Counted from the first letter of the stretch, positions 52,837 to 61,849 are shown. The stretch: DNA of 64,000 bases from Methylovirgula sp. (GCF_037200945.1 NZ_JBBCGP010000001.1:3594501-3658500), one strand, 5' to 3'. The notes: generated by a model not told the origin, from the sequence alone. Numbers and translations: made by a program.

Positions 52837-53097
52837 CTAATGCGTCATCGCACCGGCTTTCTTGTCGCCGGATGGCGTCGCATGATGGCCCATTGAGTGC
52901 TGCATGATGCAGCCGCCCTTCTTGCTGCCATGCGCACAAGCATGATGACCCATGTAATGATGCTGTTGATGGACCATGCAGCTGCCCTTCTTGTCACCGG
53001 ACGGGCAGGCATGATGGCCAGACATCATTTCTGTCGCGAAGGCCGGCGGCGCGAAGGCCAAAACAGCCAGCACCGTAATCGTCGTTTTCCACGCCAT
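52837..53097 (-). CDS. small secreted His/Cys/Lys-rich repeat protein
   Basis: An 86-aa protein with a Sec signal peptide (MAWKTTITVLAVLAFAPPAFA). The mature ~65 residues contain three imperfect repeats around GHHACPSGDKKGSC, GHHACAHGSKKGGC and GHHATPSGDKKAG, each about 20-22 residues, rich in His, Met and Cys with a central Lys-Lys turn. The third repeat has lost both cysteines. Metal binding (Cu, Ni or Zn) is a reasonable inference; no family name is known to me. AGGAGGAAAG lies before ATG 53097. The gene follows the DAHP synthase gene by 88 bases on the same strand but probably has its own promoter. Confidence 0.75.
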   Translation of the reverse strand: MAWKTTITVLAVLAFAPPAFATEMMSGHHACPSGDKKGSCMVHQQHHYMGHHACAHGSKKGGCIMQHSMGHHATPSGDKKAGAMTH

Positions 53098-53185
53098 GGA
53101 CTTTCCTCCTGTGTCGCAGTTCTTCGACTGACGAACCTTGTTCGTATAGCACAGGAGGAACACGCCGCGAACGACGGCGGATGTT

Positions 53186-54580
53186 CTATTCCGCCGCGAC
53201 TTCCGCCAGCGGGCGTTGCAGCCGCTCAGCCTTGAGCAATTCCGCGACGAGGAAGGCAACTTCGATTGCCTGCTCGGCGTTGAGACGCGGGTCGCAATAG
53301 GTGTGGTAGCGGTCTGAAAGATCAGCCTCCGAAATCGCGCGCGCGCCGCCGGTGCATTCGGTGACGTTCTTGCCCGTCATTTCGAGATGCACGCCGCCGG
53401 CGTAGCTACCTTCGGCGTGATGTACGGCAAAGAAGCTGCGGATTTCGCTCATGATGCGCTCGAAGGGCCGCGTCTTGTAGCCCGACACCGCCTTGATCGT
53501 GTTGCCGTGCATGGGGTCGCAGGCCCACAGCACGTTGCGGCCCTCGCGCTGAACGGCGCGGATCAGCTTCGGCAGGTGGTCGCCGATCTTATCGGCGCCG
53601 AACCGGCAGATCAGGGTCAGCCGTCCCGGCTCATTGGCGGGATCGAGCCGTTCGATAAGCTGGATCAGGTTTTCCGGCGTCAGCGACGGGCCACATTTGA
53701 GCCCAAGCGGGTTCTCGATCCCGCGCAGATATTCGATATGCGCGTGATCAAGCTGGCGCGTGCGGTCGCCGACCCAGAGCATATGGCCTGAGGTCGCGTA
53801 ATAATCGCCGGTCGTCGAATCGACGCGGGTCAGCGCCTCTTCGAAGCCGAGCAGCAGCGCCTCATGCGACGTGTAGAAATCCGTCTGCCGCAATTCCGGA
53901 TGCGACTCCGGGTCAAGCCCGATCGCCCGCATGAAGCCGAGCGTCTCGGTGATCCGGTCGGCCAGTTCCTGATAGCGGGCTGATTGCGGGCTGTCCTTGA
54001 TGAAGCCCAGCATCCAGCGATGCGCATTCTCGAGATTGGCGTAGCCGCCCGAAGCGAAAGCGCGCAGCAGATTGAGCGTCGCAGCCGACTGCCGATAGGC
54101 ATCGAGCTGGCGCTGCGGATCGGGGATGCGCGCCGCCTCGGTGAAGGCGATGTCATTGACGATATCCCCGCGATAGCTCGGCAGCGACACATCACCCTTC
54201 TTCTCGAAAGGCTCGGAGCGCGGCTTGGCGAATTGGCCGGCGACGCGGCCAACCTTGACCACCGGCAGCGCCGCGCCAAAGGTCATCACCACCGCCATCT
54301 GCAGGAAGACGCGGAAGAAATCGCGGATATTGTCGGCCGCGTGTTCGGCGAAGCTTTCGGCGCAATCGCCGCCCTGGAACAGGAACGCCTCTCCCTTCGA
54401 CGCCTTCGCCAGCAGCGCCTTCAGCTTGCGCGCCTCGCCGGCAAAGACGAGCGGCGGAAACGACGCCAGCTGCCGCTCCACATCCGAGAGCGCGGCGATG
54501 TCCGGGTAAACCGGCGCCTGTTCGATGGGCTTTGTCCGCCAGGTTTTTGGCGACCAGGGTTCGGAAAGCATGAGTCTCAT
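53186..54580 (-). CDS. aroG: class II 3-deoxy-7-phosphoheptulonate (DAHP) synthase
   Basis: A 464-aa type II (plant/Mycobacterium-like) enzyme for the first step of the shikimate pathway, joining phosphoenolpyruvate and erythrose-4-phosphate. Family motifs: LFQGGDCAESFAEH, KVGRVAGQFAKPRSEPFE, YANLENAHRWMLGF, FYTSHEALLLGFEEALTR, GDRTRQLDHAH, GLKCGPSLTPENL, WACDPMHGNT and HLEMTGKNVTECTGGA. The metal-ligand Cys, His and Glu positions are intact. ATG 54580 and ATG 54571 (MLSEPWSPKTW) are both possible. It feeds chorismate, also used by the pab operon in this window. It is downstream of gor on the same strand with a ~125-base gap. Confidence 0.95.
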   Translation of the reverse strand: MRLMLSEPWSPKTWRTKPIEQAPVYPDIAALSDVERQLASFPPLVFAGEARKLKALLAKASKGEAFLFQGGDCAESFAEHAADNIRDFFRVFLQMAVVMTFGAALPVVKVGRVAGQFAKPRSEPFEKKGDVSLPSYRGDIVNDIAFTEAARIPDPQRQLDAYRQSAATLNLLRAFASGGYANLENAHRWMLGFIKDSPQSARYQELADRITETLGFMRAIGLDPESHPELRQTDFYTSHEALLLGFEEALTRVDSTTGDYYATSGHMLWVGDRTRQLDHAHIEYLRGIENPLGLKCGPSLTPENLIQLIERLDPANEPGRLTLICRFGADKIGDHLPKLIRAVQREGRNVLWACDPMHGNTIKAVSGYKTRPFERIMSEIRSFFAVHHAEGSYAGGVHLEMTGKNVTECTGGARAISEADLSDRYHTYCDPRLNAEQAIEVAFLVAELLKAERLQRPLAEVAAE

Positions 54581-54704
54581 CCAGTTGGCAGCAATTGCCG
54601 AGGCAAATAAACGCGCCGGGTCTTTAACATATATGTGAAGCCGATTGCGACCCGCAATTGGGACGTCCCGGCAGAGGCCGCGCCGCGGAACCAGACAGCC
54701 CTGA

Positions 54705-56132
54705 TCAGGGCATCTGCTCCTCGTCCATCAACGCCGGCGCCTCGCCCGGATCGAGCTTCGGCTGCTCGTAGCGCATGGTGCGGGTATGCAGCGTCACCAA
54801 TTCCTCGGCCGAGGTCGGGTGCACGGCCATCGTGGCGTCGAAATCGGCTTTGGTCGCGCCCATTTTGATAATGATTCCGAGAAGTTGGATCATTTCCCCG
54901 GCGTCGCCCGCGATAATATGGACGCCCAGCACGCGGTCGGTCTCGCCATCGACGATGATCTTCATAAAGACCCGATCGCAACTCCCGCACAGCGTCGCCT
55001 TGAGCGGCCGGAAGCTCGTCTTGAAAACGTCCACGACCGTATGTTTCAGGCGCGCCTCTTCTTCCGTCATGCCCACAGTGCCGAGTTCCGGCGTCGTGAA
55101 CACGGCCGTCGGCAGATGCATATGATCGACCGCGCGCGGCTTGCCGCCGAAGACCGTATCGGCAAAGGCGTGCCCTTCGCGGATTGCGACAGGGGTCAGA
55201 TCGACCCGATTGGTCACATCGCCGACCGCGTAGATCGACGGCACCGACGATTGCGAAAAGGAATCGACGCAAACCGCACCGACCGCGTCGAGCCGGACGC
55301 CAGCCCTATCGAGACCGAGACCTTGCGTCGCCGGGCGCCGGCCGATTGCCAGCATCACCTGATCGACTTCAAGGATTTCGCCCTGAGCAAGACTCGCATG
55401 GATTGCTTCATCTTTTTTCTCAAGTCTGACAGGCATATCATTGAATTTAAATTCAACTCCTCGCTCAGTTAAACTATCACGTAAAAAGCAGCGCGCGTCC
55501 TCGTCGAAGCCGCGCAGGATATTTTCGCCGCGCAAAGCGACGGTGACTTTGCTGCCGAGGCGCTCGAGTAGCGAGGCAAATTCAACCGCAATATAGCCGC
55601 CGCCGACGATGAGGATGCGCTTCGGCTGTTCCTTGAGATCAAAAATCTCGTTCGACGTAATCGCCAATTCCCGGCCGGGAATTTCCGGGCCGAGAAAGGG
55701 CGCACCGCCGGTCGCGATCAGGATGTAACGCGCCCTGACGGTGCGGTTTTCGGCCAGGATGCGGACTGTATGCGCATCTTCGACGATTGCGCGGCTTTGG
55801 ACGAACGCAACGCCGGTCTTTTCCAGATTTGCGCGGTAGATCGCCGAAAGCCGGGAAATTTCCTTGTCCTTCGCGGCAATGAGTTTGCCCCAATCGAAGG
55901 AGGTTTCCCCGACAGTCCAGCCAAAACCTTCCGCATCGGCAAAGTCATCCGCAAACCGGCTGGCATAGACCATCAGCTTCTTCGGAACGCAGCCACGGAT
56001 GACGCAGGTGCCGCCGATCCGATATTCCTCGGCCACGAGGACTTTGGCGCCATAGCCGGCCGCGACCCGCGCGGCGCGCACGCCGCCCGAACCCGCGCCG
56101 ATGACGAAGAGATCGACGTCGAAGTCAGTCAT
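54705..56132 (-). CDS. gor: glutathione-disulfide reductase
   Basis: A 475-aa FAD disulfide oxidoreductase that keeps glutathione reduced with NADPH. FAD motif IGAGSGGVRAAR near the N-terminus; redox pair Cys43 and Cys48 in GGTCVIRGCVPKK; NADPH motif VGGGYIAVEFASLLERLG followed by arginines in ALRGENILRGF; second FAD motif YAVGDVTNR; C-terminal catalytic HPTSAEELVT. The CVIRGCVPKK spelling separates it from dihydrolipoamide and mercuric reductases. The start overlaps the rpiA stop by four bases (ATGA), giving an rpiA-gor operon that ties pentose-phosphate metabolism, a source of NADPH, to glutathione reduction. Confidence 0.95.
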   Translation of the reverse strand: MTDFDVDLFVIGAGSGGVRAARVAAGYGAKVLVAEEYRIGGTCVIRGCVPKKLMVYASRFADDFADAEGFGWTVGETSFDWGKLIAAKDKEISRLSAIYRANLEKTGVAFVQSRAIVEDAHTVRILAENRTVRARYILIATGGAPFLGPEIPGRELAITSNEIFDLKEQPKRILIVGGGYIAVEFASLLERLGSKVTVALRGENILRGFDEDARCFLRDSLTERGVEFKFNDMPVRLEKKDEAIHASLAQGEILEVDQVMLAIGRRPATQGLGLDRAGVRLDAVGAVCVDSFSQSSVPSIYAVGDVTNRVDLTPVAIREGHAFADTVFGGKPRAVDHMHLPTAVFTTPELGTVGMTEEEARLKHTVVDVFKTSFRPLKATLCGSCDRVFMKIIVDGETDRVLGVHIIAGDAGEMIQLLGIIIKMGATKADFDATMAVHPTSAEELVTLHTRTMRYEQPKLDPGEAPALMDEEQMP

Positions 56133-56833
56133 GGCTCAAGGCTCCCGTAAACTTCGATGCCCTGCGCGGCCGCCGAAATCACCGCCTGCGCATAGCCGAT
56201 GAACAAGCCATGTTCGACCACGCCCGGGATAGCGACAAGCCGCGCTGCGAGCTCCTCCGGCGCCGGGATGGTGCCGAAGGCGCAGTCAAAAATATAATGG
56301 CCGCCGTCGGTCACGTAAGGCGCGCCCTTCTCGGTTCGCAAGGTGAGCGGCCCCCTGCACCCGGCTTTGGCAGCCTCACGCTCGATCAAGCGACGCGTGG
56401 CTTCGGCGCCGAAGCGGTTGACTTCGACAGGCAGCGGAAACCGGCCGAGCGTCTCGACGGCCTTTGACGCATCGGTGATCACGACCATGCGCCGCGAGGC
56501 AGCCGCCACGATCTTTTCCCGCAACAGGGCGCCGCCGCCGCCTTTGATGAGCCGCAACGCCGGATCGAACTCGTCCGTACCGTCGATCGTCAGATCGAGC
56601 TGCGGCAGGTCGTCCAACTCCGCCAGCGGAATGGCAAGCGATTGCGCCTGGGCGCGGGTGCGCTCCGACGTCGGAACGCAGATGACATCGAGACCTTGTG
56701 CGACGCGCTGCCCGAGCAGATCGACGAAATGCGCCGCCGTGCTGCCTGTGCCGAGGCCCAGACGCATCCCCGGCTTGACCAGTTCCAGCGCTTTGGCGGC
56801 CGCCTGGCGTTTCAGATCATCGGCATTGCTCAT
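56129..56833 (-). CDS. rpiA: ribose-5-phosphate isomerase A
   Basis: A 234-aa soluble enzyme interconverting ribose-5-phosphate and ribulose-5-phosphate. Motifs: GLGTGSTAAHFVDLLG (phosphate loop), DLTIDGTDEFDPALRLIKGGGGALLREKI with the catalytic acids, and the C-terminal DGGHYIFDCAFG and IPGVVEHGLFIG. Length is normal. First gene of rpiA-gor. GATGATCTG after the start encodes DDL, and ATG 56833 is the first in-frame start. RpiB is structurally unrelated and does not match. Confidence 0.96.
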   Translation of the reverse strand: MSNADDLKRQAAAKALELVKPGMRLGLGTGSTAAHFVDLLGQRVAQGLDVICVPTSERTRAQAQSLAIPLAELDDLPQLDLTIDGTDEFDPALRLIKGGGGALLREKIVAAASRRMVVITDASKAVETLGRFPLPVEVNRFGAEATRRLIEREAAKAGCRGPLTLRTEKGAPYVTDGGHYIFDCAFGTIPAPEELAARLVAIPGVVEHGLFIGYAQAVISAAAQGIEVYGSLEP

Positions 56834-56880
56834 GCGAGGCAGCTAGGCTCTCGCCGCGCGCCCGTCAACCGCGCGAATTG

Positions 56881-57255
56881 TCATTTCGCCGGCGGCGTAC
56901 AAACGACCTTGTCGTTGAGCACGTAGCAGATCGACATCTTGCCGCTGCGTAGATCGACGCGGAAGACGCCGCCCTCATGTTCGTGGCTTGAGGCGACAAG
57001 TGAATAGTCACTCGCGGGTTGCGGCCCGGCGCCCTCCCCCGGTTCGTAGCAAAGCGTGACGCCGATCGTGCCTTCCTTCAAGCCGTATTGGCAGGCGCCG
57101 ATCTCGCCGGTCGCGCGATCAAGATGAAAAACCCGGTTCAGATCCCGCTCCGGCGCAGCAAGGAAGTCGTAATTGGCAGCGGCAGCGCGGCCAGCGCCCA
57201 AGCCCGACAGGCCCATTGCAAGGCAGAGGCAGGCAAGACAACGAGATTCCAGCAT
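56881..57255 (-). CDS. small exported protein with an internal duplication
   Basis: A 124-aa protein. The signal peptide is about residues 1-27 (LACLCLAMGLSGLGAGRAAA, cut near AAA-NY). The mature part has two similar halves: RVFHLDRATGEIGACQYGL at about 40-58 and GVFRVDLRSGKMSICYVLN at about 96-114, each with a 'VF.xD..tG.i..C' pattern like one blade of a beta-propeller-type repeat. Cysteines in both halves may pair. The family is not known to me. It lies about 50 bases upstream of rpiA on the same strand, so it could be first in that transcript. Confidence 0.65.
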   Translation of the reverse strand: MLESRCLACLCLAMGLSGLGAGRAAAANYDFLAAPERDLNRVFHLDRATGEIGACQYGLKEGTIGVTLCYEPGEGAGPQPASDYSLVASSHEHEGGVFRVDLRSGKMSICYVLNDKVVCTPPAK

Positions 57256-57373
57256 CAGACGCTCCGGGCGAATCGGCTCCTATTTATACGCGAGAGGGGT
57301 GAAAACTGCGACGCGCCGGCGCAGGGCGATTGCGAAACTTGATCCTTCGCCGCGGGACGCCTATGCCCTCGGC

Positions 57374-58057
57374 ATGACAAAGCCCCTCCTCGTCTTCGAT
57401 CTCGACGGTACGCTCGCCGAAACGGCGCCCGACCTTGTCGCCACTCTCAACCAGGTGCTGGCAGAAATCGGCGTCGCCCCGGTCACTTACGACTCGGCGC
57501 GCGCCATGGTCGGCGGCGGCGCCCGTCTCATGATCGAGCGCGCCCTTACCCACGCGGGCGTCTCAATGCCGAGGCAGAAAATCGACCAGATGTTCGATGA
57601 TTTTCTCGTCCATTACGACGCGCATATCGCCGATTCTTCGACGCTGTTTCCCGGCGTTGGCGCGGCGCTCGACCGGTTCGAGGCGGCCGGCTGGCACTTC
57701 GCCGTCTGCACAAACAAGATCACCAAATCGTCCGAACTGCTGCTGGAGGCGCTCGGCGTCGCCGACCGTTTCACCGCAATCTGCGGCAAGGATTCGTTCC
57801 CCGTCAGCAAGCCGGACGCACGCGCCCTGCTTTCGACGATCGACAAGGCTGGCGGCACACGCGACCGCACAATCATGGTCGGCGATTCCAAGACCGATAT
57901 CGAGACGGCGCAGAACGCCAATATTCCGGTCGTGGCCGTCGATTTCGGCTACACCGACCAGCATGTCGCCACCTACAAGCCAAACCGCGTCATCTCGCAT
58001 TTCGATGCTTTATGGGATGCGGTTGCGGACATCGGCGCGTTTCACCCCGCACGGTGA
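57374..58057 (+). CDS. gph: phosphoglycolate phosphatase, HAD family
   Basis: A 227-aa HAD-superfamily hydrolase. Motif I is FDLDGTLAET, with the nucleophile Asp9 and acid/base Asp11; motif II VCTNKI (about 117-122); motif III lysine in the KPDARAL region; motif IV MVGDSKTDIETA. The helical cap between motifs I and II is subclass IA, as in Gph. It detoxifies 2-phosphoglycolate from DNA repair or photorespiration-like reactions. I choose ATG 57374 (MTKPLLVFDL); longer in-frame starts overlap the divergent exported-protein gene. Substrate assignment within the HAD family is likely but not certain. Confidence 0.85.
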   Translation: MTKPLLVFDLDGTLAETAPDLVATLNQVLAEIGVAPVTYDSARAMVGGGARLMIERALTHAGVSMPRQKIDQMFDDFLVHYDAHIADSSTLFPGVGAALDRFEAAGWHFAVCTNKITKSSELLLEALGVADRFTAICGKDSFPVSKPDARALLSTIDKAGGTRDRTIMVGDSKTDIETAQNANIPVVAVDFGYTDQHVATYKPNRVISHFDALWDAVADIGAFHPAR

Positions 58058-58128
58058 ATGCCGTCTGAGCGCCGCGAGCCTCTGCGGCTTGACTTCGCCG
58101 CGCCGGGCTGCGTAAACCCAAGGGCTGA

Positions 58129-58203
58129 GGGCGCGTAGCTCAGCGGGAGAGCACTCCCTTCACACGGGAGGGGTCACAGGTTCAATCCCTGTCGCGCCCA
58201 CCA
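58129..58203 (+). tRNA. tRNA-Val (anticodon CAC)
   Basis: The cloverleaf is complete. Acceptor stem GGGCGCG pairs with CGCGCCC, the D arm begins GCTC, and the anticodon stem CTCCC/GGGAG encloses TTCACAC with CAC at 58161-58163. The T arm is ACAGG-TTCAATC-CCTGT, and discriminator A58200 is followed by an encoded CCA (58201-58203). It reads GUG valine codons. A TTGACT box about 35 bases upstream may be its -35 element. Confidence 0.97.
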
Positions 58204-58545
58204 TTAGCCCTTTGATTTCCAAAGACATACAGAAATGATTTTGCCGGACTGCGCAGCTCGACGCAGAACGGCTTGCGAACATCCGCGTTCCATGCGTGGA
58301 ATATGATCGGTATCTGTCCTCTTGATCTCGAAGCCGCTCGGTCATCTCAAAAAGCCAACCGGCTAAGTTGATGCGATCCTTTGATAACGGGATCGATACT
58401 TCGTGCGAAAACTTCACGAGGATTCTCCGTACGCCCGCGAATGTCTGTCAAAGCCAGCCACGCACGGCGTCGTCGCGCGCCCGATGGACCGCCAAGGGCG
58501 GCGCGACGTCGGTATGCCAATGCCAAATCTCTCAGGCTCAGCGCG
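58204..58545. other. unassigned region after tRNA-Val
   Basis: About 340 bases. A minus-strand open frame that starts inside the gap and crosses the tRNA ends in GATGIEPVTPPV, the well-known false translation of antisense tRNA, and is not a gene. A second minus-strand stretch (about 58385-58540) reads open without a start and could be a remnant, but I recognise nothing. No integrase or direct repeat of the tRNA end is visible here. Confidence 0.5.
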
Positions 58546-59673
58546 CTATCGCGATATGACAGGCGTCCTTTGTTGCGGGGCCTGTCGGATTGTCTCGATA
58601 TCGAGCTTCAAATGCGCCGCCGCCATTTTATCCGGCATGCGGGCGATCCATTGGTTCAAGGAGATGTCGTGATAGTGAGGGGCGGCGAAAAGCTCGACAA
58701 AGACGAGATCTTCCGCGCCGGTGTTTTCAATGCAATGACCTGACATGCTCGGCACGTAACCGACGTCGTTCGCTTTGAGGTCTATGGTCCGGGCCGTGCC
58801 GCCCGTCGTGACCACAGTCATCCTGCCCTTGCCACGCAGCCAATATTGCCATTCGCTCTTATTCGGATGCCAATGCATTTCGCGCAACGCACCGGGCTTG
58901 ATCGTCACGATGGCTGCCGCGATCCCGGTCGATATGGGAAAATTTCGGGAATCTATGATGCGAACTTCGCCGCCGGGCGTAACCTCGGCGGGCGGCATCG
59001 AAGATTGTTTGAACGTATATTGATTGACGGTCTCGAGATACTTGCCGAGAAATTTCTTGTCGTCCTCAAGCGGCCTGGGGAGCGCAGCCTCAAATATATA
59101 GAGTTGTTCCCGCGACAGTCGATCGTACGCCACCCTCGACCAGCCTGTGTTCTTTTCCACAAGCTCCGGGGACGTATGCGCTAAAAACTCCGATACGAGA
59201 AATGTATTATCTTCGGAAAAATCCCCTTGGTCGAAAGCGAGAAGAAACTCGCAGCCATCGTGGTCCAAACCCTGGATCGAATGCGGAAGCCCGGCGGGGA
59301 AATACCAAAGGTCACCGGCCCCCAAGTCATCGATGAACATTCTCCCATCGGTTTGGAAGACGCTGACGCGAGCTCTTCCGGTCAGCATGATGGCCCATTC
59401 GTTCGCCGTGTGCCAATGGAGCTCTCTGAAAGATCCCGAAGTAAGACGCATGTTCACGCCCGCGATATCTTTCGAAGACGGGAGTTCGCGTTGCGTGACC
59501 TGATGGGTCCATCCTCCCGGCTGGACGCGTTTGGGAGCGAGGTCGAACGAGTACCACAGGGGACCGGGGTTTCCGTGGTCCGTAAACGGCGGATCGTTGC
59601 TGCTGGGGTTTGCCCGCAATAAGGTTCGATTTTCCGGACCCGGGTCGCTCTGGTCTGCTTTTGCGTGCGACAT
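58546..59673 (-). CDS. bicupin oxalate decarboxylase
   Basis: A 375-aa two-cupin protein. N-terminal manganese site: His86, His88, Glu92 and His131 (LHWHTANEW and GLPHSIQG). C-terminal site: MHWHPNKSEW plus SGHCIENT. The flexible lid over the N-terminal site is Ser153-Glu-Asp-Asn-Thr157, corresponding to SENST of Bacillus OxdC, where the glutamate is the proton donor for decarboxylation; it is retained here, so conversion of oxalate to formate and CO2 is favoured over oxidase activity. No signal peptide is seen. ATG 59673 follows GAGGAG; an upstream in-frame start would add 19 residues. An OFA-type transporter fragment lies at the far end of the window. Confidence 0.88.
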   Translation of the reverse strand: MSHAKADQSDPGPENRTLLRANPSSNDPPFTDHGNPGPLWYSFDLAPKRVQPGGWTHQVTQRELPSSKDIAGVNMRLTSGSFRELHWHTANEWAIMLTGRARVSVFQTDGRMFIDDLGAGDLWYFPAGLPHSIQGLDHDGCEFLLAFDQGDFSEDNTFLVSEFLAHTSPELVEKNTGWSRVAYDRLSREQLYIFEAALPRPLEDDKKFLGKYLETVNQYTFKQSSMPPAEVTPGGEVRIIDSRNFPISTGIAAAIVTIKPGALREMHWHPNKSEWQYWLRGKGRMTVVTTGGTARTIDLKANDVGYVPSMSGHCIENTGAEDLVFVELFAAPHYHDISLNQWIARMPDKMAAAHLKLDIETIRQAPQQRTPVISR

Positions 59674-59851
59674 GGCTGCACTCCTCAGGCTGTCGATAAA
59701 TCCTCTGAATCCCAGACGCGAAAATAGCACTATTTCGCTTATCTTGCTTTCGCGATTTTATGGCTCGTTACTGAATCGCACGGCCCATAGCCGTGGCCTG
59801 CGTACGGGTTCGCAAACCTTAGTCCGGTTACGCGCAGCAAGCCTCGGGGCG

Positions 59852-60586
59852 CTACCGGGAATTATAAGTCTCGGAATGCGGGAAAATGTCGTCGGCCACC
59901 AAGAGGCTCAGCAGGATAAGTATCGGAATCCACAGATCCGCCGCTCCGAAATGTGGAGTCATCGCGCCCGAGATAAACGCGCCGACGAAGAAGCTACACC
60001 AGATGCCGGCGAGGATGCTGGCACGAAACATATGTGTGTCCCACGGGCCCTCGCTATCTTGAAGGGGAACCGCTTTGACGGCCAGCGCGAGATGTGTGGC
60101 GAGGCGGTTCAATGCGCCGGTCACATAAGTTAGATTCACAGATTGCGCGCCGACGCGCGGCAGCGTCGCATTGACAAGTCCCATGGCGAAGCCAATCGCC
60201 GCTATGAAGGGCGCACTCGTCCGGACACCGCCGAGACTAAATCCCATAACCCCAATCAAAATCAGTAAGATCGTCCCCAAAATCAGCCGCCGGCTTGCGC
60301 GGACCTGGGAATGGGTGAGCAAGATTGAAACGAAGGACCCACTTAAAAAGGAAACGATGGCGATCGCCGATGGCAGCGCCGCCGTCCAATTACCCTGGCC
60401 CAGACGATATCCCGTTTGTGTAGTGTTGCCGCTCATGAATGACACGTAGGTCGCCCATTCGATCATGCCATAGGCGTCGAGAAAGCCGGCAATCATGGCG
60501 AGGCTCGCGGCCAGGACAATCGCGAGCCGTAATTGTGTCAAGCCGCGCCGCTGCGGCACTTCGCGATTCAGCATCCCTCCTGGCAT
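59852..60586 (-). CDS. DUF1275 (YoaK-family) membrane protein
   Basis: A 244-aa protein with six predicted membrane helices. The family hallmark is visible: GFLDAYGMIEWATYVSFMSGNTTQ near residues 34-57, and later SVNLTYVTGALNRLATHLA, which has the second 'TYvTG' copy of the pattern. DUF1275 proteins are thought to be transporters or transporter-like, with no established substrate. The gene begins nine bases after the stop of the ThrE-type exporter gene on the same strand, so the two are almost certainly co-transcribed. Confidence 0.88.
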   Translation of the reverse strand: MPGGMLNREVPQRRGLTQLRLAIVLAASLAMIAGFLDAYGMIEWATYVSFMSGNTTQTGYRLGQGNWTAALPSAIAIVSFLSGSFVSILLTHSQVRASRRLILGTILLILIGVMGFSLGGVRTSAPFIAAIGFAMGLVNATLPRVGAQSVNLTYVTGALNRLATHLALAVKAVPLQDSEGPWDTHMFRASILAGIWCSFFVGAFISGAMTPHFGAADLWIPILILLSLLVADDIFPHSETYNSR

Positions 60587-60595
60587 GTTCGTATC

Positions 60596-61849
60596 CTATG
60601 GCAGAGACATGTTTCGAAGATTGCCGAAATAATCGATGATCAATTTCGGAACGACGAGCCCGAAGCTCATCGCCAGGATAATGACCGTCGCCATCAAGCC
60701 GTCGCCGATCGTCGCGCCGAGCAGAGTGGAGTTGGTTTGCGGAATAGTGAGCAGTCGAAGGAGGCCACCAGCCATCCTGAATAGGTAGACGCCGGGTATC
60801 ATCGACACCACCGAAGCAAAGCCGATTGCTGCGAATGGCATGTGGGTTATTCGCGAGACCGGAGTGAGGATCAATGCGACGGCAACACAAGCAATGAAGG
60901 CCCCCGTCGCGGTACTCAATCCAAATTGGGTCAGCGCGGCCCATCGCAAGGCGTGGGCGAACATGCCGATCGCCATCGGCCACGGAAGCATGCGCAGCGG
61001 CGTCGAAAAGAAAATGCTATAGGCCGCGACCGCAACGCCTGCTGCGATAACGTCCTGCCAAAGAGGGACCACAGTTCCATCGGCCGGATCCGCCGGAAAA
61101 TTGATGCCGAACAGGGCCAACCCGGACAACAGCCCAACTGAAATCGCGACGGCGATGAGCCCGGCATAAAGCAGACGGGAGCCACCGAGCGCCATTCGGC
61201 CACTCGCGAGATCGAACGCACCATTGAGAAAATGCGGCCCGGGCAGCAAAACCATGCACGGGCAGACGGCGACAAGTCGCAATGACGAACTGATGTCGTA
61301 GCGGACCGCAAGCGCCCCGATAACGCCGGCGAGAAGCGCCGCGCAAAAGGGCTGGAGGAAGAGATTCGAACTCAGCCGCCCCAATGTACGGCGCATTATA
61401 GCGCCACCCCCGGCGCTCAAGAATATCAGCGCCACGCCTGCCGCATGGTGGACCCCGAAGATAACCGACAATGCCACGGCGCCCAGCCCAGCGGCCAACG
61501 CGAAGAGCCATAGCGGCGCCGGCGGCGACCGGGAGATGTTATCGATCACATCCATTGCGGCCCGCGGTTCCAGGCGCCCCGACTCGATGGCATCAATGAC
61601 CTGCATCGCCTGTACGACACGGTCCATTTCGATGCCCGTCGGCATGGCCGCCACGTGTCCGCTCGACCTGACGCCGTTATCTTCAGCCACAAGGTACAGG
61701 CCACCCCAGTGCGGCCGGATCGCCGTCCGTAGCCGCAGCGCGCGGCCGAGACGCCGGGCGGCGTCCAAAGTTTGCGTCGTGGCCTGCCCGTTGACGTAAA
61801 GAACCCTGGCAAAGGCAAGGACGAGATCGACACGCTGATCCGGCGTCAC
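60596..61849 (-). CDS. threonine/serine exporter ThrE-type membrane protein
   Basis: A 417-aa protein. The N-terminal soluble ThrE (DUF1212) domain has FARVLYVNGQATTQTLDAARRLG. The first membrane bundle (from about 115) is followed by a second ThrE_2-like bundle (from about 270, with FFSTPLRMLPWPMAIGMFAHALRW and IPGVYLFRMAGGLLRLL), about ten helices in all. This is the fused layout of Corynebacterium ThrE rather than split YjjP/YjjB. It should export small amino or organic acids; YjjPB exports succinate in E. coli. I choose GTG 61849 because GGAGGAG precedes it; an ATG-less extension upstream is not needed. It forms an operon with the DUF1275 gene. Confidence 0.85.
   Translation of the reverse strand: MTPDQRVDLVLAFARVLYVNGQATTQTLDAARRLGRALRLRTAIRPHWGGLYLVAEDNGVRSSGHVAAMPTGIEMDRVVQAMQVIDAIESGRLEPRAAMDVIDNISRSPPAPLWLFALAAGLGAVALSVIFGVHHAAGVALIFLSAGGGAIMRRTLGRLSSNLFLQPFCAALLAGVIGALAVRYDISSSLRLVAVCPCMVLLPGPHFLNGAFDLASGRMALGGSRLLYAGLIAVAISVGLLSGLALFGINFPADPADGTVVPLWQDVIAAGVAVAAYSIFFSTPLRMLPWPMAIGMFAHALRWAALTQFGLSTATGAFIACVAVALILTPVSRITHMPFAAIGFASVVSMIPGVYLFRMAGGLLRLLTIPQTNSTLLGATIGDGLMATVIILAMSFGLVVPKLIIDYFGNLRNMSLP

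Noticed and set aside
58160..58417. 85-residue minus-strand frame ending GATGIEPVTPPV
   Set aside because: It reads through tRNA-Val on the opposite strand. The ending is the familiar false translation of antisense tRNA.
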